From assembly GCA_030220185.1 (NCBI GenBank), contig JASPKZ010007303.1, positions 1,054,001 to 1,118,000 on the forward strand: a stretch of 64,000 bases of DNA, in the 5' to 3' direction. Under the pieces are notes generated by a model, which did not search any database, was not told where the DNA came from, and saw only the letters and a list, made by a program, of their open reading frames with translations. The DNA is from Diploptera punctata. Lineage: Eukaryota; Arthropoda; Insecta; Blattodea; Blaberidae. A program made the translations under genes and the position numbers. Position 1 is the first letter of the stretch. Each line of letters begins with the position of its first letter. This document shows positions 1 to 10,400 of this stretch, in pieces.

Positions 1-547
1 TTACAATTCCAATTTAATTGAAAAAAGTCTGGAACAGAAATATAAAAGTACTGTTGGAAAACCCATCTATAATTCTGTAACTATCACGGAACTACTGTGG
101 TTGCTATACTGAGGCTTACTACAGGACATGACTGCTTAGGAAAACATCTTCATAGAATTGGCATATCCTGAGTGTATATTGTGTTCTCAGGGTGTGGAAA
201 TAGAGAACATTTAACAAATTGTGTAACTTTTCAAAATTATCAAGATGTGACAACCAAGTATTGGGAAGCAAGAAGGAGAATAACTTTATTGTTAACTCCA
301 GTGCATTAGATACATCCATACATACATGTTCCTAGTTGACATTACTATATAATTAAGCCACAGTATGTATAAATGTTCTCCATAAATAGTAGTAATATTG
401 AATATTAGTTGATATACATAATTTTTTTCCTGGCTTCCCAAATAATGCTGCCAGGTTCTTGCTCAACAGACCGTTGCAAAAATGCATGATGTATTTTATT
501 CATTATGACATCGCCAGTACATTACATAAGTTACACATCATCTGTGA
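1..547. other. intronic AT-rich sequence, no gene seen
   Basis: No exon, RNA gene or recognisable element. It should be an intron of papilin because the gene continues upstream of 4007. Confidence 0.5.
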
Positions 548-1113
548 TCCTACAGCCCTTTTAGTTTAGCCTTGACCTCCTTAAGAATTGCAGCCCAATC
601 CTCTCTTTCCAAAGCTCACTGTCCCCATCTCTTAATTCCTGTCTTCACAAGGTCATCCTGGACATCATCTAACTACCATAATTTGGGTCTTCCAACTCTT
701 CTTTTACCACTTTGTTTGGCATCTAATAATATTTTAGGAAATCTATTATTGTCCATACTAATTATGTGGCCCAGCCACTCCAACTGTCTGATTTTTATAT
801 CAGTGACAATATTTGCGTCCTTGTATAATATTTGTAATTAAGGGTTGGTTCTGATTTTCCAAACTCCCTTATCATAAACAGGGTCATAATTTTCTCTTAA
901 GATTTCTTCTTCTTCTTCTTCCTTCCAAGTATTAGGCCAAGGCCTGTTACGATCCTATAGAAAATTTCCTTTCCCAAGTATTTAAAATAGTTATTGTTCA
1001 TTCAGGTAGAGTCCAGGTTTCACTTCTAAAAGTAACCATAGGTTTAATAATTGTCTTATAAATTCTCACTTTAACTTTTCTTGAGATATATCTTATAATT
1101 TTTTCTAGTGCTC
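548..1113 (-). mobile_element. LINE reverse-transcriptase C-terminal fragment, split by a second LINE tail
   Basis: Read on the minus strand, 1113-966 and 900-548 encode the C-terminal end of a non-LTR retrotransposon ORF2: a YKTIIKPMVTF-like stretch, then KIRQLEWLGHIISMDNNRF, KRRVGRPKLW and DLVKTGIKRWGQ. Only one or two stops interrupt it. Bases about 902-960 interrupt the frame and match the 3' tail of the LINE at 4508-4930 (GAAGAAGAAG end), so one LINE tail has inserted into another. Strongly 5'-truncated; not functional. Confidence 0.75.
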
Positions 1114-1116
1114 TAA

Positions 1117-1731
1117 GGGTCGAATTTATAAACGCATTAGACCATAAAAGGCATTCTCTGCTGAGAAAGTTTTATCCTAATACATTTTGCCTACTCAGAA
1201 ATCTATTCATGCGATAATAATTGTAAGCTACCTGACGAGGTAACTTAAGATCATAGCTCAAGATAGAAACTTATCGTGAAAATCCTGAAGGGAACCGATG
1301 GTAACCGATGTAGTTTGAAACCTTTGCAGCGTTATCCAAGATGTCGGACCTTGAAGACTTCGATCATGTTTTCGGTATACGCGGAGAAGAGGAATTTGAT
1401 AGAGTCTACCAAAGAATTCAACTGGAAGAACAGGAGAATCGGCGTAATATTGCACTATGCAGACGTATACAGTATTATTTGCGGGACGCAAGCGTAAATG
1501 CATTCCTCTATAGCAGACGAAAATAACAGAAGTGGTTTTATCGCTGAGAATTCTGGGTAATTCGTTGCCAATATTACGAAAACGTCAACTTTCATGCATG
1601 ACCGGTAAGTCGGCCGTTAATTCGATCTCAGCAATTGCTCACAGTGAGTCAGCTCACCAGTGATTGGAAGTAATTTGAGTAGAGACTAATGTTTATATAT
1701 TAAATTTGGGAAATGTATTTGCATGCGGCCC
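1117..1731 (+). mobile_element. PIF/Harbinger non-autonomous element, copy 1
   Basis: One of three about 600-bp copies (with 35066-35653 and 40282-40884). It is flanked by TAA on both sides (1114-1116, 1732-1734) and has imperfect about 25-bp inverted ends, GGGTCGAATTTATAAACGCA and the complement of GCATGCGGCCC, which fits the TWA target and GGG ends of Harbinger. It holds an intact 61-codon ORF (1341-1526) starting MSDLEDFDHVFG with an Arg-rich LEEQENRRNI stretch, resembling the N-terminus of HARBI1-type nucleases (inference). A 20-odd bp PLE tip sits near its right end (about 1691-1714). Confidence 0.72.
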
Positions 1732-1734
1732 TAA

Positions 1735-2417
1735 GACATCAATTACCAGTAGCAATTTTTTCCTTTATCTCGGTTAGCAAGTTGTTATCATCAGTAAATG
1801 TCAGCCAAGGTTCAAAACTAGAAACATTCTCAAAATATTTTTTTTTTTATTTCAGGATTGTTTCTATTATTTACACAGGTATCCTCAACCAAAATATACA
1901 ATTATTTTCTTCATAAAGTAATGACTCTTTTACATCTTACCTCATATTTCAATGTTTATTTAATCATGGGAACTAGTTTTCAAGAGAAACCATCTCTCTC
2001 ATTTTCAACCAACATTATGACTATTTTTTTCTTCCACACTTCCTGGTCTTGCTTGTCTGCTTCTGTCATATTTCTCTTCTTCATGTTGTCTTGAATTTCC
2101 TTTATCCCATTGGGGTCTTCACCGTAACCCTGGCTCGGGACCCTTACAAGGTACTATCAGCTGGGCGAGGTGAACCAAGGTTTTTTAACGAGATGTTACT
2201 CCTCCCTCTCCTCCTTTCTCATCCAGACATAGGACTGGCAGTGGTGAAGTTTCCCAAAAGATATTTCATTTAAAACAATAGTGTTTGCAGCATTATTTCT
2301 TTTTGTTGTATAAGTTGCTCATAGGATCTCCATAAGCAAAGCAGTTGTATTTGATTTTATGTTATTGAAATTGTTTTTTCTTATACTTCCATCAGTTAGT
2401 AACCTGCATTCATAAAT
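1735..2417. other. AT-rich intron with a PLE terminal fragment
   Basis: Bases about 1921-2025 repeat the outer arm seen at 2418-2500, 29525-29630 and 54738-54790 plus 55142-55200 (TTACCTCATATTT, then AACTAGTTTTCAAGAGA and CATTTTCAACC), the tail of one PLE family. The rest has no recognisable content. Confidence 0.5.
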
Positions 2418-2634
2418 TAATGAGTCATATTTTTCCATCTTACCTCATATTTTATGTTTCTTTAAACACAGGAACTAGTTTTCAAGAGAAAAAACAAAAA
2501 GGAATTTGGACACTCACACTAAGGAACACTTTAGAAATATTAAAAATTGTGAAATTGAAAACTGCAGCACGTAGTTTATTGGAGAATTGTAAAATTGAAA
2601 AAGAAGCCCAACTTTTAAAACATTTGGAAAAACC

Positions 2635-3044
2635 ATATTTGAAGAGAAAAATTATACGCTCAGACCAGGACTTGAACCCGGGACCCTTGGTTTCTTCAAA
2701 TATGATTTATCCATCATTGAGATGTATGAAATTAATAATAAAAACATCGAAGAAAGCCGTACTGGCATTTATAATGTAATGTATAATTCCCAAATATGTC
2801 TTCTTAATAAAGGAGCCGCCATTTGCAAAGATAGAAGCAAAGGCTTCAAAGCATTTGGTGGGCGGGAATTACAATGTATATAGTGAAAAATTTGCATTTA
2901 GATCGGTACTTGCTCAGGTAGCTCAGATGGTAGAGCACTTGGACTAGAAAACCAAGGGTCCCAGGTTCAAGTCCCGGTCTGAGCATATAATTTTTCTCTT
3001 CAAATATGATTTATCCATCATTGAGATGTATGAAAATAACAATA
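2635..3044 (+). mobile_element. tRNA-like tandem element A with inverted 5' cap
   Basis: Flanked by a direct repeat of up to 18 bp (2617-2634 and 3045-3062, containing CATTTGGAAAAACC). Structure: an inverted cap (2635-2694, complement of the tRNA-like 3' half plus tail start), a tail (TTCAAATATGATTTATCC, 2695-2748), an internal segment of about 160 bp, a full 73-nt tRNA-like module (2912-2984), and the same tail again (2985-3044). The tail is therefore a direct repeat, LTR-like. No ORF. Same plan as 36272-36701. Confidence 0.7.
2912..2984 (+). ncRNA. tRNA-like module, 73 nt (not a true tRNA gene)
   Basis: Folds as a cloverleaf: acceptor GCTCAGG/TCTGAGC (6 Watson-Crick pairs plus G-T), D stem GCTC/GAGC, anticodon-type stem CTTGG/CCAAG and T stem CCAGG/CCCGG with loop TTCAAGT. 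A-box and B-box-like sequences are kept. The anticodon loop is 9 nt (ACTAGAAAA) instead of 7, so no anticodon can be assigned. It belongs to a repeat, and related modules occur at 36601-36671 and 27690-27715. Confidence 0.6.
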
Positions 3045-3504
3045 AAAACATTTGGAAAAACCTTTAGAATTGACAATTTGGGGGAAGATATATATTTAGA
3101 AAAACAAATTTAGATCCATGAATTTTGAGATTCCTGATGAACGTGACCTCATCTCAAAGTTCATCAAATCAACACTAGATGGCAATGTTATTGATGGAGA
3201 TTCCAACGATTCCAACAAAAATCCAGTAGTCATAATATCGGTTGAAAATGTGAGAGATCCTTCTGTTGAAAACTAGTTCCCATGTTTAAAGAAACATAAA
3301 ATATAAGGTAAGATAGAAAAATACGACCCATTAATTTATGAATTAAAAACCTCATAATGTTATTTCCCATATTTAACTATGAGTAACCTGCATCTTAATT
3401 GCAATCTTAACTCATTTAACTGTTAATGAAATTTAACAAACTTAATAAATAAATTTAATTATATATGTTGAACAATCAAAAGGATATTTAAAAGCACAAG
3501 AAAA

Positions 3505-3915
3505 TAAATAAAACTAAAATTTTATAAAGTAGTGGCAGTCCCCTTACTATTGTATGGTAGTGAATTTTGGGTTTTAATTCAAAGAGAAGAGAAGATCATA
3601 GAAGCAGCTGAAATGAGATTTCTGAGAAGTGTGGCTGGTTGCAAACTTCTAGATAAGAGGAGAAGTGAAGATATTAGAAATGAGCTAAATATCTTTAAAC
3701 TCTTAGATAAAATAAAAGAATCTAGGAAAAAATGGAAAGAACATGTTCAAATAATGAAAGATGATCGCATTCCAAAAATTATACTTAAATACAAACCAAA
3801 AGGACGCAGGAATGTTGGTAGACCAAAGAAGAGATGGATCCAACTTTTGAATGAGAATCTATGAGACTGGAACAAGCCACATGGGCTTAATCCGTGATTG
3901 TTGATGATGATGATG
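3505..3915 (+). mobile_element. RTE-like LINE C-terminal fragment with GAT-repeat tail
   Basis: Open for 110 codons (3532-3864): VPLLLYGSEFWVL, AAEMRFLRSVAGCKLLDKRR, ERMK-like HVQIMKDDRIPKI and GRRNVGRPKKRW, the typical end of RTE/CR1-type ORF2. It stops at 3864 and is followed by a (TGA)n tail at 3901-3918, as RTE elements have. 5'-truncated so that the RT catalytic core is missing. It ends about 90 bp before the first Kunitz exon. Confidence 0.78.
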
Positions 3916-4006
3916 ATGAAATTTAAATTAAATTTTTTAATTAGATTTTTTCATATAAAAGTTAAATTCAAGTTAATGAAATTTGTATGTTGTGTATGCT
4001 TTACAG

Positions 4007-4432
4007 ATGCTTGTGATTTGCCACGAGTGGTGGGTCCTTGCAGTGGCAGTATAACACAGTGGTACTATGACAGAAACACAGACTCTTGCCATGAATTTGA
4101 CTATGGTGGTTGCCAAGGTAATGCTAATCGCTTCAATGATCGTCAGCAGTGTGAAGAACATTGCAGAGTTATTGTCAGCACAGCTGCAGCTTCTGTACCA
4201 AGTCCTCTGATTTACACAACTCAATCACCTTACATAGTACCTGAACCATCTACTGACATTTGTGCCATGACTGTAGACATAGGTCCATGCAATGATGGTC
4301 AACCAGCGTGGTATTATAACAAGACAGCAAGTGAGTGTCATGCATTTATATATGGTGGCTGTGGAGGAAATGCTAATCGATTTGAATCTGAAGAACAATG
4401 TGAAAGGCAGTGTGGAGATTTCAAAGGTCAAG
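4007..4432 (+). CDS. Ppn: papilin exon: Kunitz domains 1 and 2
   Basis: The acceptor TTTACAG ends at 4006 and the donor GTAAGC starts at 4433; both borders are phase 1. The exon encodes two complete six-cysteine Kunitz/BPTI domains, about residues 3-53 and 86-136 of the exon product, joined by a Ser/Thr/Pro-rich linker. Both keep the YGGC and NANRF signatures. The residue after the second cysteine (the P1 position of inhibitory Kunitz domains) is Ser in domain 1 (GPCSG) and Asn in domain 2 (GPCND). Neither is the Lys/Arg of a trypsin inhibitor, so these two domains are probably structural or have unusual targets. The apparent Met at 3898 is intronic and not a start codon. Confidence 0.95.
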
Positions 4433-7400
4433 GTAAGCAGGTTTCCTTTTCACCAACAAATTATTGGTATTATTATTATTATTTTATCATTATTATTATT
4501 GTTATTATTCATCTTCTTCTTCTTCCTTCCAAGTATTAGGCCAAGGCCTGTTACGATCCTATAGAAAATTTTCCCTCCAGTGTTTCATAGGATGGCCCAG
4601 AGATCTTCGTCCTCTTGGTATATAATTATAAACAGCTTTGGGATCCGATTTGAACTCATTCTTTCAAGATGGTGTTTCCAATTTAGTTGGTACTGTTTAA
4701 TATATTCCAAAATTGGCGTAGTCTTCAATTCTTTTAAGATATCGGTGTTCCTTTTCCGATCCCATCTGGTGTAACCCGCTGTTCTGTGCATGAATCTCAT
4801 TTCACAAGCCGTTATTCTGCTTTCATGTTGCCTTTTTAGTGTCCATGCTTCACTATCATAGGTCAACTCTGGTCTAGCCAAAGTGTTATATAAATGTAAT
4901 CTGATGTTATTATTCATTTTCATTATTATTATGTTTATTGTCGTTCTTGTTATTGTCACCTTTATTATTATCATAATCATTAGTCAGTTGTAGTAATAGG
5001 AGTGAATTATGTTATAATAAGGTAAGTTCAGTGATTTGTGAAGCTATTGCTTGGCAGTCATAAAATTAATAAAAAATGAAGTTATAAATATATACATGAT
5101 AAGATTAAATTAAAATGCTTCATACCTCACCTAATATCCAGTCTTCTAATTATACCTCCGTTTCAAAGCCTTGGCAGTTTCATCTTCAGTAATTTCTCAT
5201 CGACTGATGTTTTTGTTGATCAGAGGAACTACTTCTCCGAAGTACCTGTGCAATTAATTGTTTGAGAATTGCACATTTATAAATCATAATCAGCCGCAGT
5301 GGACTAGTGGTTATGCTCTTTGCCTCTGGTCCTGAGGGTCGCGGGTTCAAACCTGGCCAGGGCCGATGGGTTTTTTAGGACAGAAAAATCCAAGGAGCAA
5401 GTCCTCCGGGAGGGACTTTAAGCCGTGGGTCCCGAGTCTGAAGATTTTCAGGCTCCTAAAAAATCCTTAAGCCTGAATGAAAAGGCCTCTAAGCAAAATT
5501 TACCGAATTTTCCCGTCCTAGTACTACCTTGGTTTCCTAGATGTTAGTATGAGGCGGAACACTGACCATGGACCACTCAAAAGGACATCTATACGAAAAC
5601 AAGTGTAACTAAATTAGTATGGTTCAAATACTTCCCTGTAGGGGGAGAGCACCTAAATCTCTGTAAAGGGAAAACATAGGCTTACAATACAATGCATAAA
5701 TCATAATTATAAACACTTTATTATATCAAATTTAACTCCTTTTCTTTAACTTCAGAATGATTGTAGTGGTTGTAAATTAAATATTTAATTTTTGCAATTT
5801 ATTTTGTAGATAGACTTCTAAGTTTGTTTAGATAATTAAATTATTTTGAGTCTGTGATATCTTACCTCAATATTTAATGTTGAGGCAAAATATCACAGAC
5901 TCAAAATAATTTAATTAAAAGAACCTCAAAATATTACTTCCTAAAATAAAACATTGTTTAGATAATACTGATGGCCACATTTCTTAATAGATGTATGCAA
6001 TTTACCTGCTGATATTGGCCCATGTCGAGACTATATCCGGAAATGGTATTACAATTCTCAACGTGGTACATGTGAAGAGTTTGGATTTGGTGGCTGTCAA
6101 GGCAATGGCAATCGTTTCAGCACTCAGGAAGAATGTGAGCATATATGTCTCCACAGGGATGAACCACATCCAAAAGGCAATGACACAACTGCTTCCCATC
6201 AAGGTATTATTACTAGCTTAATCAATTTTATATATGTTTAAAATGATTAAAGAAGGAATATCTTCAGTAGTCAATAATAAAACAATAATTTTTGTGAAGA
6301 AAAAACTGGCTAGCATTCAAAGCATTCCAATTTATACTAGTTAATTTGGAGTGAGATTCACACATTTGCGACATTATTTATTATTTCATTGCTTTCAATA
6401 TGACTTTTAAACTCCCGATTATCCATGCACATATTTTGCAGATTATCCGGGCATGACTCTTTTTAAGGTATTTTTTTAAAAATGAAGATAAATACAGTAC
6501 TGTATTTTGTATTGTTATCAAAAAAATCTTCATTTTTAAATGTGCTGCTGTGAACTGTGCTTAGAAATTAGCACAATAGAGTAAGCTTCACTCACAACCC
6601 CCTCCCCTGACATGTTTAACAGTACCAACCAACATTCAGAGAATACAGTACAATTTCGGAAATCTTTGTTGTGTGAGTCACTGAAAGTTTGTTGTTACAG
6701 AACTGTATTTGTATTATATAGGATAGTGTAGTCCATGAGAACAGTGTGCAACAGTTTGTGAAAGAAAAAAATGTCGGGGAACCTAGCTTCGAAACATTGA
6801 ATGTTACAAACTGTTGGTTTTCTTAGGGCTAAAAGGACCTTTGGGACTTGGATTTTTGGTAGCATGAGGTTCTAGCCGAGCATTAGTATGTGGATGTATT
6901 AGTTATAAAGGCATACGTGTTTTCAAACATAAATAAATGATTTATATATTAAATTTGGGAATTTTTAACATTATGAGGTTCAATTAATAATAATTAAATG
7001 AATCGTGATTTTTTTCTTTCCCCATACATCTATGTTTCTTTAAACACAGCACTGCAGTATCGGCGACACTTTGTCGTCATCGTCAGCTGTTTTCACGACT
7101 GTCAATTTTTTCTCCTTTTTGCCGGTAATTATCTAGACTGCCATCTGGTGTTCTTTTGAAGGAATTCCTCTTCAAACTGCCATCTGGTGTTATTTTGAAT
7201 GAATCATTTCCTAAACTGCTATCTGTTGTATTTTTGAAGAACTTTGTAATCAAGCTTGGTTCTTCCGGAATCTCAAAGTTCAAAAAAACCATACTAGAAC
7301 TATGAACTTTGAGATTCCGGAAGAACCAAGCTTGATTACAAAGTTCTTCAAAAATACAACAGATAGCAGTTTAGGAAATGATTCATTCAAAATAACACCA

Positions 7401-10400
7401 GATGGCAGTTTGAAGAGGAATTCCTTCAAAAGAACACCAGATGGCAGTCTAGATAATTACCGGCAAAAAGGAGAAAAAATTGACAGTCGTGAAAACAGCT
7501 GACGATGACGACAAAGTGTCGCCAATACTGCAGTGCTGTGTTTAAAGAAACATAGATGTATGAGGAAAGAAAAAAATCACGATTCATTTAATTATTATAA
7601 ATAAATGAATTCTTAATTTAACTAATTTATTTCTAGCGTATAATGATTACAATAACCTTAAGTAATTCTAACACAAAATAACTAATCTAAGCTTATATTA
7701 AGAAATGATGTTTTTATTATTGATTTAATATTTCTCAATGAAAGATAAATTTTTCTCTTCAAATAAAATTATATTAAGAAAACCTACATTCTAACTTTCT
7801 TGAGTTTTGAGAGAGGGAGATGGGGGTTTATAAATCTACCCTAATTTACATTTTAATAATTTGTTGAAGATTGGAACTCTGTCGTTATTTATGAACATTT
7901 GAAAAAATATATACATGAAGCAGCAAGAGAAGCACTTGGTCTGGAAAATGATAAACACCATAAAAACCATTGGGTGAATAAGGAAATACTTGATATAACA
8001 GAAAAGAAAAATGCATATCAAAAATATTTAAGTTCCAAGAAAGATGAAGATTATCAAAGTTATAACATACTTAAAAGAAAGGTTAAAGCAGAAGTCAAGA
8101 AACATAAAAAAGAAATGTGGAATAGGGTATGTGGAGAAATTGAGCATACAGTAGGCTATTCAAAGTCAGCCCAAGCATGGAGGACAATTACAAACATGCG
8201 AAATGATAATATGGCAAAGAGTTTTAATTTAGTACCAATGAAAACTTTTCAGGAATATTTTAAAATGCTTTTAACAGAAACTAGGAGAGAATTTATAGAC
8301 TATGCTACACTGGATAATGGAAAGGGTGACTTAATAGAACCTATAACAGAACAGGAGGCAAGAAACATGTTGAGAACAGCAAAAAATGGAAAAGCGGCAG
8401 GTCCAGGAGGAATAACCATGGAACTAATTAAATATGGTGGTTCAGGAATTATAAGAATTTTAACTAGACTTTTTAACCAAGTGATAGAAGGAGATCCTAT
8501 TCCAGATGAGTGGAAGTTATCGTATATTAGTGCAATATACAAAAATAAAGGGAATAAAAGAGATCCATCAAACTATAGAGGCATCAGTGTTATGGCAGCA
8601 ATTAGTAGAACATTAAGTACAATTATTAAAATCAGATTGGAGGAACTAATACAAAATAGAATATCAGAAGAACAAACAGGTTTCACAGCCGATAAATCGT
8701 GCCTTGATAATATATTTGTGATCAGGCATATTACGGAAAAGATGTTGGCTAAAGGAAAAGAAGTTCATATGGCATTTATAGACCTGGAAAAGGCATATGA
8801 CTCTGTACCCATCAATAAGCTTTGGTTGGCAATGGAGAAGTTTGGAATATCTAAATCTCTCATACATTTTATAAAAAGAATGTATGATTGTAAAGTATTA
8901 AGGTTGGAAATAGAATATCCTCAGAATTTAATATAACAAAAGGATTAAGACAAGGATGCGGGATGTCACCAACATTGTTTAAGATATATTTAGAAGCAGT
9001 ATTAATGAAATGGAATAAGTCATGTAGGGGAATGGGAATCGACATTAATGGCCATTTACTGCACAATTTATTATTTGCTGATGACCAGATTATAATAGGA
9101 CAAGATAAAGAAGATATAGAATATATGATAAGAAAGTTGGTCGATGCATTTGAGGTAGGTGGACTGAAGATAAATTATATTAAAACAGAATATATGGTAA
9201 TCGGAGGAAATTCAGAAGACCTACAAATAAATAATATGATAATTAAACGTGTTGAAGAATTTAAATATCTTGGATCTATAATAGATAAATCTGGTACTTG
9301 TGAAAAAGATATTACTAACAGAGTAAATTGTGCGATTAGATCCCTGAATGGTCTTTTATGGAATAGAAATTTGACCAGAAAAACAAAAAAAGGGATTATA
9401 CAGACAATAATAGAAAGTGTACTTACATATGGATCAGAAAGCTGGACAATAAATGAAAGGATGCAGAAAAGAATCTTGGCGACAGAAATGGATGGATTAC
9501 GGAGAAGTATGAGAGTATCCAGGCTACAACATATTCGAAATACATATATCAGACAAGAAATGGATGTACAGGAAACTGTTATCGATAGGATAACAAAGAG
9601 AGCTCTACAATGGTATGGGCATGTAAAACGGATGCCGGAAGACCAGTGGCCTAAACAGGTGTTGGATTGGATGGTACCACGCAGAAGGAGAAGGGGAAGA
9701 AGTAGAAGAACATGGTATGAGGGAATATATGATGCCATGATGAAGAGGGGTATGGAAGATGGACAATGGGAAGATAGGAATCTCTGGAAAGCAGGAATCA
9801 AGGGTAAACTGCTGTAAAGTGGAAAGCCTGTATTAAATATTAAGTAAGTATAATTATCTAATAACTCTTAGATTTTGAAATATAGTATTAAAATATTTAA
9901 GGTACTTGATTTCATTTCTAACTGTCCTAAATTTTATTAAGAAAAGTGGTATGTAGACTTACCCATCAGCTACTGCTTCAACAGACACGAGTCCCATATT
10001 TTGCAAGGTTTATATACTAAGCTTCACTCCTCCCAGCTATAACTAACTGTACTAACATACCAATAGTCTAAATGCAGAGATTTACAGTTAGCCTTGAAAA
10101 CTTTGTTCTGCCATAAGTCAAAATTCTGTCCTGAAATATAATATGTCTAAATGCTTTATATTTCAACACGTGTTTTTATTTGGAATAATTAAAATAATCT
10201 ATGAAATAATTAAATATCTATGTAAAATAATCTATGTGTTTGTAATATTGAATGATGCAGCTATTGTCAACGTGCATGAGGGAGGGGAAGGAGGAAGTGA
10301 AGAAAAATATTCTTTGATGATTGAAAACAAAATTAGTCACTAAGAAACATTAAAATGTATAGATGTGTTATTAAAATATATGAGACAAAATTAATTTGAT

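Larger units (their letters stand above)
2418..3350 (+). mobile_element. PLE-derived foldback with nested tRNA-like element
   Basis: Inverted arms 2418-2500 and 3255-3350 share the TTACCTCATATTTTATG / CATAAAATATAAGGTAAGA ends. Between them the + strand encodes decayed Penelope-like C-terminal sequence; from 3118 it reads MNFEIPDERDLISKF, matching the C-terminal tail of the PLEs at 7302 and 52520. Near 3257 GAA-AACTAGTT-C looks like the 3' half of a degenerate hammerhead core. The element is interrupted by the tRNA-like element at 2635-3044. Confidence 0.6.

Noticed and set aside
2912..2984. A functional tRNA gene
   Set aside because: The cloverleaf is good, but the anticodon loop has 9 bases, and the module lies in a repeated element with a target duplication.
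3973..4431. Minus-strand ORFs over the Kunitz exon
   Set aside because: Antisense shadows of the two Kunitz domains; no domain of their own.
9175..9801. 208-codon ORF on the minus strand
   Set aside because: It is the shadow of the LINE reverse-transcriptase frame on the other strand.
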